From Pseudopithomyces maydicus (lineage: Eukaryota; Ascomycota; Dothideomycetes; Pleosporales; Didymosphaeriaceae): DNA of 64,000 nt. The position numbers and the translations under genes were made by a program. The notes under the pieces were generated by a model. It made no database searches. It saw nothing but the letters and a program-made list of their open reading frames with translations, and had not been told where the DNA came from. This document shows, piece after piece, positions 54,546 to 64,000 of the stretch; positions within the stretch are counted from its first letter, which is position 1, and every line of letters starts with the position of its first letter. The stretch is taken from positions 2,542,001 through 2,606,000 of the forward strand of contig JANTUC010000004.1 of the NCBI GenBank assembly GCA_026873275.1, written 5' to 3'.

Positions 54546-55205
54546 ATGTCTTCCTCGCCTCTGCTCCAGGAGCGTTTGCACGAGTCCATTGACGAATCAA
54601 ACGACCAATCGTCGAGCGTTCGCAACAATCTCATAGGTTTCTTCTCTACAAAAACATTCCATTATGCAGTCTTGCTGCTTGTGGCCTTGGACGTAGGATG
54701 CATGTTTGCTGGTGTGTGCGACCTTTAGCCCTTGTCTTTGCGAAACAACCACACGCTCACAAGTCACAGACATAGTAATCAATCTTGAAACATGTGATCA
54801 CAAGACGCCCCAAGCCGATAGGGCGTTGGGAGCACTCAAACACATTAGCTTGGTGTTCTCGGCGCTGTTCATGCTGGAGCTGCTCGCCTCCATATGGGCG
54901 TTCAGAGCATCGTGCGTCGACTTGCTCAAGGTCACTAGCTCTTACTGACGTTTTGCAGCTACTTCAAGTCCAAGTTTCACGTGTTCGACGCCACGATCAT
55001 TGTAGTCTCTTTCATCTTTGAGGTTAGTTTGCAGGGCGTTGGAGAGGAGGTTGCGTCTCTCATCGTCGCACTGCGCCTGCTGCGTGTAGTGAAGATCGTG
55101 GATGAAATCAGTGTTGGCGCAGAGCAACAGATGTCAGACTTGGAGCGAAGACTGGAGCTCGTCCAGCAGGAGAACAGGGAGTTGAGAGAAGCGCTGAGCC
55201 GCTGA
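54546..55205 (+). CDS. Voltage-gated proton channel, Hv1 type
   Basis: Exons are 54546-54711, 54770-54911 and 54959-55205, giving 184 residues. The whole protein is one voltage-sensor domain: S1 (about 38-58, FHYAVLLLVALDVGCMFAD, with Asp49 at the position of the Hv1 selectivity Asp), S2 (79-98), S3 (109-126, VFDATIIVVSFIFEV), S4 (134-151, ALRLLRVVKIVDE, with Arg142, Arg145 and Lys148), then a coiled coil (about 158-184, MSDLERRLELVQQENRELREAL) for dimerisation. No separate pore domain exists, so the sensor itself conducts protons. Hv1 channels extrude protons on depolarisation; fungal members have been studied electrophysiologically. Compared with animal Hv1 the S4 has Leu for Trp and Lys for the third Arg. 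The cellular role here is not deducible. Divergent from PAB2. Confidence 0.85.
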
Positions 55206-55802
55206 CAATGCGCGTGGGTGTAGATATGTTTCGACCACTTGTGGGGGTGCATTGCTGTTTTGATACTCTTACGAAGCTGAATAAAGGGGGCTGTCGTGGT
55301 TGGTTGATTTCAATTCGCTGTTTGCTGTCAGTACCCTGTGCGCGTACTGAGTGTCGTACCGTTCGATAAATGGATCTGTCCCTTTCAGGTGACTGCGAAG
55401 TCGAAGGTTGTACAGCACATCACTGCTGAGGCTTCTTTCGGAACCGTCGAGCGTGATTTGACCTTTTACCAGAGATGTGCATCATAAAGGGAATTGTGCA
55501 TGTAAAAAGAAGCAATCTAGACATACCGTTGGTAAGCGTACAATGTTGCGGATAGCATAGTGGATGGCCGTGCTGGATGGCTATGCGAAAGCAGTGCGGG
55601 TGGAGGTTTGGGAGACGCGGTGCAGGTGGTGGCGCGTATGCGGGTGATGAGCTTAGCTCAAGTGTGCGGGAACTGCCCCGCGCCTGGCTCAAAATAGAAA
55701 GCGCAGAGTGGCCATAACGAGAAAGGCGCCAGCGGACGGGGAGATAATCCGCGACGACGTTTCCTCACGTTCCAGCTCGACACCCCCTCTGGCACTGAAG
55801 CA
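55206..55802. other. Intergenic, no gene seen
   Basis: 597 bp between two plus-strand genes. Right side is the CEX1-like promoter. Confidence 0.5.
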
Positions 55803-58370
55803 ATGGACTTTCTCAAGTCTGCTGTGGCCTCGGCCATTTCCAAGGGCCCCGCGTTTGGCTATACCTTTGGCGACCGCGTGGACATTGACGACTCCATCTG
55901 GACTTTGTACAACGGCACGAAACGAGTAAGGTCCGACTTGTCGCGCGAGTCTGAAGCAAGCGACTGACACTCGCTACTAGGAAGACGGCTCCAAGTGTAG
56001 CATATTCTCCTTCGACGTAGCGGCGAACAAATCACGACTGCCCCTCGCTCGAAATGCCCTCCGCAAGCTACGAACCTTGCGCCATCCAGGTGTTGTGAAA
56101 GTGTTGGATACAGTAGAAGTAGGACGGCAAGAACGCAGAATGAGACTGTGGCTGAGAGATACCAGACAGACTCGTACATTTACATTGCCACCGAAAGACT
56201 GAGTCCGCTCAGCTGGCACGTCAAGCGCAAGAGCCTCACGGACGAGACAATCAAATGGGGATTGCACAACGTCGCAAAGACCCTCAAGTTCGTCAACACA
56301 GACGCCACTTCTATACACGCCTGTATACGACCCGCGTCCATATTCTTCAGTGAGAGCGGCGAGTGGAAGCTCGGCGGCTTCGATGCACTGAGCTCTGTGA
56401 AGGAAGATGATGCAGTACTACCTACCTACGGAAGCCTTATTCCGGATTCGCACCGATACATGCCCCCGGAAGTCTCCAAAGGTGGATGGGAGGTCATAAA
56501 GCAGAATCCCGCACATGCAGTTGATTCTTATAATTTTGGAACGCTCATCTTCGAAGTGTTCAATGGCAGTTTCCAAGGGAGTGACCAGCTAGGCCAGATG
56601 AAGAACATTCCTCCGAGCATGCAGCAGATGTACAAGCGTCTACTCAACCCAAATCCAAAGGCACGAATGAGCGTCAGCCAGTTTCTCGACTCCGGCAAAA
56701 GAATAGGGGGCTTCTTCCAGACACCGTTGATTCAGGTGACCGAGGATATTGAGAGCATAGGCCTGAAGTCTGAAGACGAAAGGAATGAGGTTTTAGGGTT
56801 AGTATGCTGAACCACTGACCATATTCGAAGCTGACACCAACTTAGTAAACTCGACGAGGTTGCCGACGATTTCCCTGCCGACTTTTTCAAGATGAAGGTA
56901 CTACCAGAACTACTCAAATCTGTGGAATTTGGTGGTGGCGGTGCCAAGGTCTTTGGTACTGTCATGCAGATCGGGGCGAAGCTCTCCGATGAAGAGTATG
57001 AGACACAGATTACTCCGGTTGTCGTACGATTGTTCGCAAACCCCGACCGCGCTATACGCGTATGTCTGCTCAACAACCTTCCTCTGATGATCGACCATCT
57101 GCCGCAGAAAATTGTCAACAACCAAATATTCCCGCAAATGGTCACAGGCTTTACCGATGTGGCGCCTGTGGTGCGAGAGGAGACTGTCAAGGCTGTTTTG
57201 GTCATTGTACCAAAGCTTTCTGATCGCATAGTGAACGGAGAACTGCTGCGACATTTGGCCAAAACTGCGAACGACGAGCAAGCCGGTATTCGTACGAATA
57301 CTACAATCTGTCTTGGAAAGATTGCTCGGAATCTAGGCGCAAACGTGAGTCTAAAACTTCCTTCACTCTGGAAGCTAGCTAATTCGAAATAGAGTCGAGC
57401 CAAAGTCCTCTCTGCAGCGTTCGCGCGATCATTAAGGGACCCCTTCGTCCACGCACGCAATGCTGCATTGATGGCCCTGTCTGCTACGGCTGACCTGTTC
57501 AGCGAAGAGGATTGCGCGTCGAAACTCTTGCCTGTTATGTGCCCTGCCCTGGTTGACAAAGAGAAGGTTATCCGTGATCAAGCTCAGAAGACCGTGGAAA
57601 TCTACATCACCCGAATTCGCAAGTACACTGCAAATATGCCTGACACGGTACTGCCGTCTCCCTCAGCCACATCTACATCGGGCGGTCCCGGCGCCCCTCG
57701 TATGGGCACCCCCGCGGCAGATAGCGGGTGGGCTGGCTGGGCTATATCCTCTTTCACGAACAAACTCGCCGCAGCAAGCGGGCAGATGCAAGCCGGTAGT
57801 GGTCCCGCAAATAGTGCTGCAGACCAGCGCTCGCAATCCGTGCCCCCACCCGCCGTTCCCACTGCAAGCAAACCTACCCTGACCCCATCGAACCGACCCG
57901 GCATGACACTCACCAAATCTGCCGCTCCGATACCGACCATCGCGAGTCCAGATCCCGTGGACGCGTTCAACGACGAAGCAGAGGACTTTGATGGTGATTG
58001 GGGCGGATTCGGAGATGACGCCACCAGCAAAAAGCAGGAAGAAGAAGAAGATCCATGGGGTACACCAAACATCTCCACAGCGACCACCCCAGCAGCAAAC
58101 TATGACGACAAAGGCGAACCAGATTTCGCAGGATGGCTAGCCGCACAATCGCAGACCAAAAAGCCAGGTGCCAAGCCGCTGCCAAAGGGTCTAGCAAAGT
58201 CCTCCACGGCACCAAAGCCAACGACCGCAACGAAGAAGCCCGTCGTGGCAAGGACAGCGGGTGCGCCAAACGTGAAGAAGGTGGTCGTAGCACAGCCGAA
58301 GAAGGAGGTCAAGAAGCCGGAACCGAAGGCTAATGAGGACGAAGAGGAGGGATGGGGAGACGCGTGGTGA
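55803..58370 (+). CDS. CEX1: SCY1-like pseudokinase (CEX1/SCYL1)
   Basis: Exons are 55803-55925, 55981-56118, 56166-56797, 56846-57344 and 57393-58370, giving 789 residues. Begins MDFLKSAVASAISKGPAFGYTFGD, typical of the family. The kinase-like domain follows: the beta3-Lys region is degraded, the catalytic loop lacks HRD (ACIRPASIFF), and DFG is GGFDAL, so it is a pseudokinase. HEAT repeats come next (LPELLKSVEFGGGGAKVFG, VRLFANPDRAIRVCLLNNLP, VVREETVKAVL, HARNAALMAL). The C-terminal region is Ala/Pro/Lys-rich with acidic DEAEDFDGDWGGFGDD and EEEDPWGT, ending GWGDAW. Family members bind tRNA nuclear export machinery (Cex1) or COPI vesicles (SCYL1). All introns are short and in frame. Confidence 0.9.
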
Positions 58371-58930
58371 GGGAAAGAGTGGGAAACGCAACGTTCGGTG
58401 TGGGTCGTATATATACCCCTTGTTTTGCGCTGTATGTGTATTTGGGCATTGCGGTGGCGTTTATACATAGGGTTTAGATGGCGGTGATGTTAGAATTGCA
58501 ACGATGTTTACAGCATAGTATATCGGGGATTGCGTTCAAGTGCACATGTGAATTGAAATGTACCTACCTAAGTAGGCATCCAGGCCAAGGTCGTACGATG
58601 GTATAATGCATATTCGAACCGCACAGTCCTGCCTCGCTCGCGTGCTGGAAATATCCTCTTCATTGGACTCCGAGGGTTACAGTATACTATCCTCCTTCCC
58701 CATCGGGTAATGCACCACATCCACGTGCACCAACGTCTGGTGAGAGAAGGGATCAACGAAAAGCCCATGGCGCTTCAGCATGAATAGAAATATTCCAATT
58801 CTGCAGGAAGGAGACATTGGAAATCTTGGAAACATGTATATATATATAAACACATAGTGTCCCACCTCCACGACGTATGAATTGACATACAGTAGTTTCC
58901 TCGATTCCCCTCGCTACATACATAGGCACC
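58371..58930. other. Intergenic, no gene seen
   Basis: 560 bp between two plus-strand genes. A TATATATATATAAACA run lies about 80-95 bp upstream of the SurE start and may act as TATA. Confidence 0.5.
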
Positions 58931-60045
58931 ATGCGTGTCTCCTTCGCCCTTACCCCCTCCTCGCCTCGGGCGCAAACATCCTCCTCTCCAATGACGACGG
59001 CTGGGCTCAGCTCAACATCCGCACGTTCTACAGCGCGTTGACGGCGGCGGGCAACTCGGTCGTGTTGTCTGCGCCGGCGGATAATAAGAGTGGAACGGGT
59101 GAGTTTTGGGTTTTGTTTCTTGTTTCTTGCTTCTCCTTTACATGCATATATGCACACACCACATATGTACATGTACCTTTTGTCTACTATACTCAATCCC
59201 TCCAACTTGGTCTCATCTTCAAGACACGTTGTGGCTCCATCTCTAATCATTGTGCCAGGCTCAACCGACCAACCCGCCACCACTGTCGGCTCCTCAGGCT
59301 GCCAATTCAAAAGCTGCCCCGCCGGCAGCCCAGCCCAAGGCTTCAACGCGTCGAACCCGCGCCTCAACTACGTAAACTCGTACCCCGTGACCGCCGTAAA
59401 ATGTACGACCCGTCCCACTCCACTTCCACCCTTAATCCCATCCCCCTCCGTTACTAACCCCCACCAGACGGCCTCACCACCCTCGCCCCCCAATTCTTCA
59501 CCCCCTCCTCCCCCGCCCTCGTCGTGGCAGGCCCCAACATCGGCTCCAATCTCGGCAGCACAACCCTCGTCTCCGGCACCGTCGGCGCCGCAACCTACGC
59601 CGCAGCCAACGGCCACCCCGCCATCGCCTTCTCCGGCGCCTCCGGCTCTCAAATCTCCTACCTGACGACCCCGATCCCGGCCTACAGCACCATCTACGCG
59701 TCGCTCGCCACGCGCCTCGTCTCCGCCGTGCTGGCATCCGGGGCGCCGTATCTCCCCGCGGGCGTGTATCTGAATGTGAATTTCCCGGCGGCGAGCGGGA
59801 GTTGTACGAGTGTGGGGGCGTTCAAGTTTGTGCTGAGTAGGGTTAATGGGGCGGGGTCTGGGGCGGGGGCTGATGTGAGGACGTGTGGGGGGACGAGGTT
59901 GCCGACGGAGAGTAAGGTTACGGGGACGAGTGGGTGCTATGTTAGTGTTAGTGTGGGGGATGCGAGGACGAAGGGGGATGCGACGAGTGTGGAGCAGGGG
60001 GTTGTGTTGGGGAAGTTGGGGGGGTTGTTGAGTTGTTTGGCGTAG
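58931..60045 (+). CDS. Secreted SurE-type acid phosphatase/nucleotidase (apparent frameshift)
   Basis: Exons are 58931-59098, 59259-59402 and 59468-60045, 296 residues after correction. MRVSFALTPLLASGA forms a short signal peptide; the five-C run at 58953-58957 needs a sixth C to enter the frame NILLSNDDGW, the SurE signature with the metal-binding Asp pair. Further SurE marks: NIRTFYSALTAAGNSVVLSAPADNKSGTG and GPNIGSNLG (metal-binding Asn), with AFSGASGSQ and PAGVYLNVNFP later. SurE enzymes hydrolyse phosphate monoesters such as nucleoside monophosphates and use a divalent metal. Cysteines (SGCQFKSCP, SGSCTS, RTCGG, SGCYV, LLSCLA) fit an extracellular enzyme. Secreted fungal SurE phosphatases are known but poorly characterised. 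Confidence 0.87.
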
Positions 60046-60351
60046 GGGAGGGGAGGGGAGGGGAGGGAGAGAGGCGGGGAGAGGGATGGCATGGATGTAG
60101 TATTGGATGAATGAATGCTAAAGTTTTGTTTCTTGATCGGTGACTGTGTAGCGTTTTTGTAGTACGGTATATTGGTATTTGAGAAGAACTTCGAGACATT
60201 CATATTGGAAGAACAGGTGTAGCCTTCTTGATTTCGTGATTTTGTAACATTGGAGGCTATGGTTGGTATCGTCCCTCCACATGTTACGTGGATGTCATCC
60301 ATGTGGACGCAGTGTGTATACGTTATCGCGTCAAGTCCAAGGACAAAACCT
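60046..60351. other. Convergent 3' flank
   Basis: 306 bp between the SurE-type gene and NDC1; includes a G-rich stretch (GGGGAGGGGAGGGG, about 60046-60067). Confidence 0.5.
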
Positions 60352-62357
60352 TTACCGCACCTCAGCCATCTGCGGCCCATTAGCAGCAACCCTCTTTGCC
60401 TCCTGTATCTCCAGTCTCGACATCTGCAAGCCTGTCAAGTACTCTCCAAATTGTCTTAGAATCCTCTCCAGACCAGCTCTGAGACACTCCCTCACTTGTT
60501 GCACCTCTTCAACCTGCTTGCGTTGCGCCTCAGGCTTTGCCAACGTGTCAAAGTCTGACCAGTGGACACTGAGCTTCGCCACATACTCGTCCAATTTGTT
60601 CAACGCCTCGGTGAAAACGCGGACAATCTGGGCAACCTCGTCCTGCATGCGACCGTATTCGTCCTCCAGGAGACTGCTCACGGTAAGGTTGGCAAGGATT
60701 GTGATAGCATGAACCAGCATGGACAGGCGGGAATAAGGCGCGCCGGTGACGATCATGTTTGCACTGCGTCGCAAGCTGTGGCGGAAAGGATACCCGAGTG
60801 GCGAAGCCATAAACTGTGCGTAAAGGCCAGAGGATCTGGCCTCGACTTCCTCGCTTACATTTTTGAGGTGTTGGGATACTTCAGCCGTACCCTTCTTCAC
60901 GTATTCGCGGGTCTTCACTCCGTTCTCTGGCGAGGAAAGCGATTTGGCAAAGCCGCCTGCTGCATCGGTAATCATTGCCCGTGTGGTTGTAGGAGGGACA
61001 CCAGGCCCCTGGATGGCTGCGACTCTCAGAGGTGGGGCGATTTGCGGCACGAGGGAAATGGCCTGCAGCTGGGCGTTCTTCTCAGCTTCGTCATTCGGAC
61101 GAAAGTGTGGGTCAAGACCAATGTTAAGGCGACTGATGAGGAGTTTGACTTCAGAGAGACAGACATCGACAACCTGCTTGTGAGTCGCCCCATTCTTGCG
61201 ATTAATCTCGCTGTAAATTGTCTTGCGACGATCCAGGAAAGATTCTGTGATCAAAGCCAACTCCCAGAGCGCTACGGCTTTGATGGTGTTTTTCTTGCTC
61301 TTGAGTCCCTTCAACAGGCTGCCATTTGGATCCTTGGAATCATTGGTGATGGGCTTCCCGTTCTTTAGCGGTGGCTTTGCCATGTTGAAGTCGAAAGTAA
61401 AGTTGATGAACTGCCACATGAACAAGAGCAGAACCCCTTCCACTAAGCACATCAAGAACAAGGGTGCGAACGGTGGTAGTGTGTTGGGATTGGGCCTGGA
61501 TTTGGAAAGGCTAATCATGAGCACATTCCTCGCAAAGGAGTAATACCAGGGCCATATCTGATAGCGCAGACCGAACATGTATACTACAGAGCCTGCGACA
61601 GTAATGGCTCCCGACCAAATGACGGAATTCTTGGCTATGGTAAATAGCTTTCGTTGTATAAAGAGACTGAGTCCAGTCCATTGCGCGATCAAGACTGCTA
61701 TAGCATTCGGCTCTGTGGCTTTCGTCTCGCTCCCTCTTGCGTTCCCGTCTGGGTCTTGAGGAAGTCGATCCTATCATAGTCGCGCCACAAGTGGACTCCA
61801 CTCTGGACCAAGGCGAATACGAAAAACATGTAGCGTAGGAACATGGGTCGCTCGTTCAACCGGAGTCTTTCGTAGTTCTTTCCTTGATCGGTATACCCAA
61901 GCTTCTTGCTTCCGGGCTGTGTCCAGATGTAAACCTCGGCGTAGAAACCTGCTGACAGCGCGTAGCAGAGCACGGTCGCAATGGAGCTGGTGGTAAAAGC
62001 ATATTTGGTGAAAGTCTCCCATCTAGCTTGGGTATTCCGTTCGCCGATGTGGTACTGGGCAATGCGGAGGATGAAAACTATGAGGGCGGAAACAAAGAGT
62101 AGCAGGGTACGAATGCCAACGGGCCCGATGGGAAACCACGACCACAGGTCTGCAATTGCACATTGTGTTAGCGGGGTTTTGTGCATTCGCAGGGTCTACG
62201 TACAATGGGACCATTTCCCCTGCCAGATGGCGGTTAGCCAGCAAATGAAAAAGGTGTATGAGGCTGCTTTTGTGAAGCGCTTGTGTAGAATTGGCGTCAC
62301 AAAGTCCCGGTACGGTCGCGTCGCCGGCTGGACGGCGGCCGGGGCGGCTGAAGACAT
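60352..62357 (-). CDS. NDC1: Nucleoporin NDC1 (apparent frameshift)
   Basis: Transmembrane nucleoporin that anchors nuclear pore complexes and spindle pole bodies in the nuclear envelope. Exons are 62357-62204 and 62149-60352 (54-nt intron), about 650 residues. The start MSSAAPAAVQPATRPYRDFVTPILHKRF is followed by at least six membrane segments (SYTFFICWLTAIWQ, PVGIRTLLLFVSALIVFIL, SSIATVLCYALSAGFY, MFLRYMFFVFALVQSGVHL, then NSVIWSGAITVAGSVVYMFG and LFLMCLVEGVLLLFMWQF). The soluble C-terminal half is helical and includes LSPENG... and LDEYVAKLSVHWSD. Near 61751-61753 (GGG) one additional base joins YDRIDFLKT to PDGNARGSETK and on to IAQWTGLSLF; until then the two halves are in different frames. 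I recognise the family from overall pattern rather than a short motif. Head-to-head with the syntaxin gene. Confidence 0.8.
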
Positions 62358-62761
62358 GATGGAGGACCTTGGATGCGAGCTCGAGGACAGGCCTAAATCA
62401 TCGCACGGAAAACCCAACACCACAGCCGCGAAGAAAGGGAACAAAAGAGCGACAGGGAAGGTGGGGAGAGCTGGCGGACGCTCGTTTGTTTGAACAAAAC
62501 ACTCGAGGTCGGAGCTCTGAGATATTCCTGCCGCCGATTCCTGACTAAGTACGGAGCTGCCTGCAACAGGGGTGGCACGTGCACCGTTCGTCATGCCCAG
62601 GCACGCCCGCTTCCAACTTCAGGTGACGACCATCGGACCGACCAGACACGGCGAGACAGCTTACGACGCCCCCAGGCACCAGTCCGCACATATACCGCCC
62701 ATCGCGCATCCAGAGACCCCACGTCCACCCCCCGACCCTCCCAAAACAGCGCGCCCTCGCT
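62358..62761. promoter_or_regulatory. Divergent promoter, NDC1 / syntaxin
   Basis: 404 bp between start codons. No specific site assigned. Confidence 0.5.
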
Positions 62762-63622
62762 ATGTCGTTCCAGCACTCGTCGGCGCTGGAGTCGCAGCCA
62801 ACCAACTGGCGAAGAGAGGACGACCCACAGTACGCCGACGACCCAGAGTTCCGCGACTTCGCCCAGAAGCTCGGCGACGACCTCTTTTCCCTCACCAGCG
62901 ATGTCTCCCGTCTGTCAAACGAGACCGCGAAGCTCGGCACCTCCCGCGAGACCCCCAGGGTTCGGGAGCGCGTGAGGACCACCTCGGAAGAGACGTCGGA
63001 CAAGTTCAAGGAGATTGGAGAGCGTCTGAAGAAACTGACAACATGGCCGGATGTCGGGGTATGAAGGCTCCATCCCCCTTGCCAGCGGATACGGCGCTAA
63101 CGAAGACAGCCCTCCCAACGCTTCACCCAGTCCAAGCTCAGCCGCGAGTTCAAAGCCACCCTCACCGAGTTCCAGCAGCTCCAGCGCCAGGCCATAGAGA
63201 AGGAGAAGGCCTCCAACTCGGCTGCCCGCGCTGCCCTCCAGGACGCAAGCTCGCCCAGCGAGGAGCGCACCGAGTTCGAGCAGCAGCAACAGCAGGAGCA
63301 GCTGCGTCTGGCGAACCAGGACGACGTCGACTTCCAGGAACAAATGATCATCGAGCGCGAATCCGAAATCCGCAATATCGAGCAGTCGGTCGGCGAGCTC
63401 AACGAGCTGTTCCGCGACGTGGCCCACATGGTGCACGAGCAGGGCGCCCAGTTGGACATTATCGAGGAGAACGTCGAAGACACGTATACTTCCACCCAGG
63501 GCGCTCACGTCAACTTGAAGCAAGCGAGTAACTATCAGAAGAGCGCGCGGAGCAAGGCGTGCATCCTCTTGCTTATCCTCGCCATCGTCCTCGTCATCAT
63601 CATCCTCGCTGTTCTATTGTAA
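62762..63622 (+). CDS. PEP12: Qa-SNARE, Pep12-type syntaxin
   Basis: Exons are 62762-63058 and 63110-63622, giving 269 residues. The N-terminal Habc-like bundle (FRDFAQKLGDDLFSLTSDVSRLSNETAKLG ... VRTTSEETSDKFKEIGERLKKL) is followed by SQRFTQSKLSREFKATLTEFQQLQRQA, the linker with polyQ, and the SNARE helix from IIERESEIRNIEQSVGELNELFRDVAHMVHEQGAQLDIIEENVEDTYTSTQ, with a central zero-layer Gln (HEQG region), and a C-terminal anchor ACILLLILAIVLVIIILAVLL after a basic KSARSK. A tail-anchored t-SNARE for endosome/vacuole traffic; I favour the Pep12 class because of FTQSKL...EFKATLTEFQ, but Vam3 or Tlg2 cannot be excluded. Head-to-head with NDC1. Confidence 0.88.
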
Positions 63623-64000
63623 CCACATGTCGAGCGGCGACCGAACCCTTCACAGTCCCAGAACCCTGGGCGTGATTGTGTAGGATGTAACGAATCTTTG
63701 TACGGCTTTGGCTGGTACTTGCTGTATACTGCATGAGCATTTCTTTTGTTGGGCACTGATACCACGGCGCAGGCGGCGCTTGTTTGTTTCTTGGTTTCTA
63801 CATAATAACAAGGTCACTTTTCGAGTAGATTGTTCTTTTCGTATCACTCGAACTATAGATATTTCGTCGTTATGCCGTTGTGTCTATCGATGAGACGATC
63901 CGTACCGTACCATCCGCCGTTTCGCCAACCACCGTTCCGCCCAAACATGCTCATCCCTCATGTAATCCGTGTCCCCAAATGTAACCACACAGTTATACAT
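63623..64000. other. 3' flank at window edge
   Basis: 378 bp after the syntaxin gene; no coding signal seen before the window ends. Confidence 0.5.

Noticed and set aside
62572..63531. 319-codon frame overlapping the syntaxin gene
   Set aside because: Alternate frame of a clear SNARE; Pro/Arg/Ala-rich.
1..64000. tRNA, rRNA or CRISPR features
   Set aside because: I looked for T-loop GTTCRANYC with matching stems and for regular spaced repeats and found no convincing example; a covariance-model scan would be needed to exclude tRNAs fully.

Overview
The window looks like nuclear DNA of a filamentous ascomycete (Pezizomycotina; I cannot fix the class). The evidence is: many short GT-AG introns (about 45-140 nt) with CTAAC/CTGAC-type branch sites; fungal-specific families (SKG6-like, SUR7, PTH11-type rhodopsin-fold, UstYa, AA9); and typical fungal orthologues of conserved eukaryotic genes. 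I see no prokaryotic genes, CRISPR array, rRNA or convincing tRNA.

Layout. 0-12 kb: an unknown 5'-partial gene, an SKG6-like single-pass membrane protein, a SUR7/PalI membrane protein and adenylosuccinate lyase (ADE13). 12-28 kb: a CE4 polysaccharide deacetylase, MLH3, an unknown low-complexity protein, a BTB-like protein, a mitochondrial YciI-like protein, ribonucleotide reductase large subunit (RNR1) and mitoribosomal bL17m. 28-46.4 kb is more accessory: two or three small secreted proteins, a PTH11-like membrane protein, a UstYa-family protein head-to-head with a small secreted peptide gene, then the housekeeping pair ALG10/PSF2, then an FAD monooxygenase, an A-T-R NRPS-like reductase, a P450 and an eight-cysteine secreted protein. 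47-64 kb: an AA9 LPMO, an unknown coiled-coil protein, PEX19, UBC9, PAB2/PABPN1, an Hv1-type proton channel, a CEX1/SCYL1-like pseudokinase, a secreted SurE-type phosphatase, NDC1 and a Pep12-type syntaxin.

Many genes are arranged head-to-head over short shared promoters (RNR1/bL17m, ALG10/PSF2, PEX19/UBC9, PAB2/Hv1, NDC1/syntaxin). ACGCGT (MCB-type) boxes lie upstream of the two replication genes RNR1 and PSF2.

Two things stand out. (1) At twelve places a clear protein family continues only if one base is added at a homopolymer, mostly C/G runs. Every event goes in the same direction, which points to systematic homopolymer under-calling in the assembly rather than twelve pseudogene mutations. 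(2) The UstYa-family gene and the divergent tiny secreted peptide with a KR processing site are a candidate minimal fungal RiPP (dikaritin-like) pair. A possible NRPS-like/P450/FAD-monooxygenase set lies a few kb away. Functions are inferred from motif recognition only; no database search was possible.
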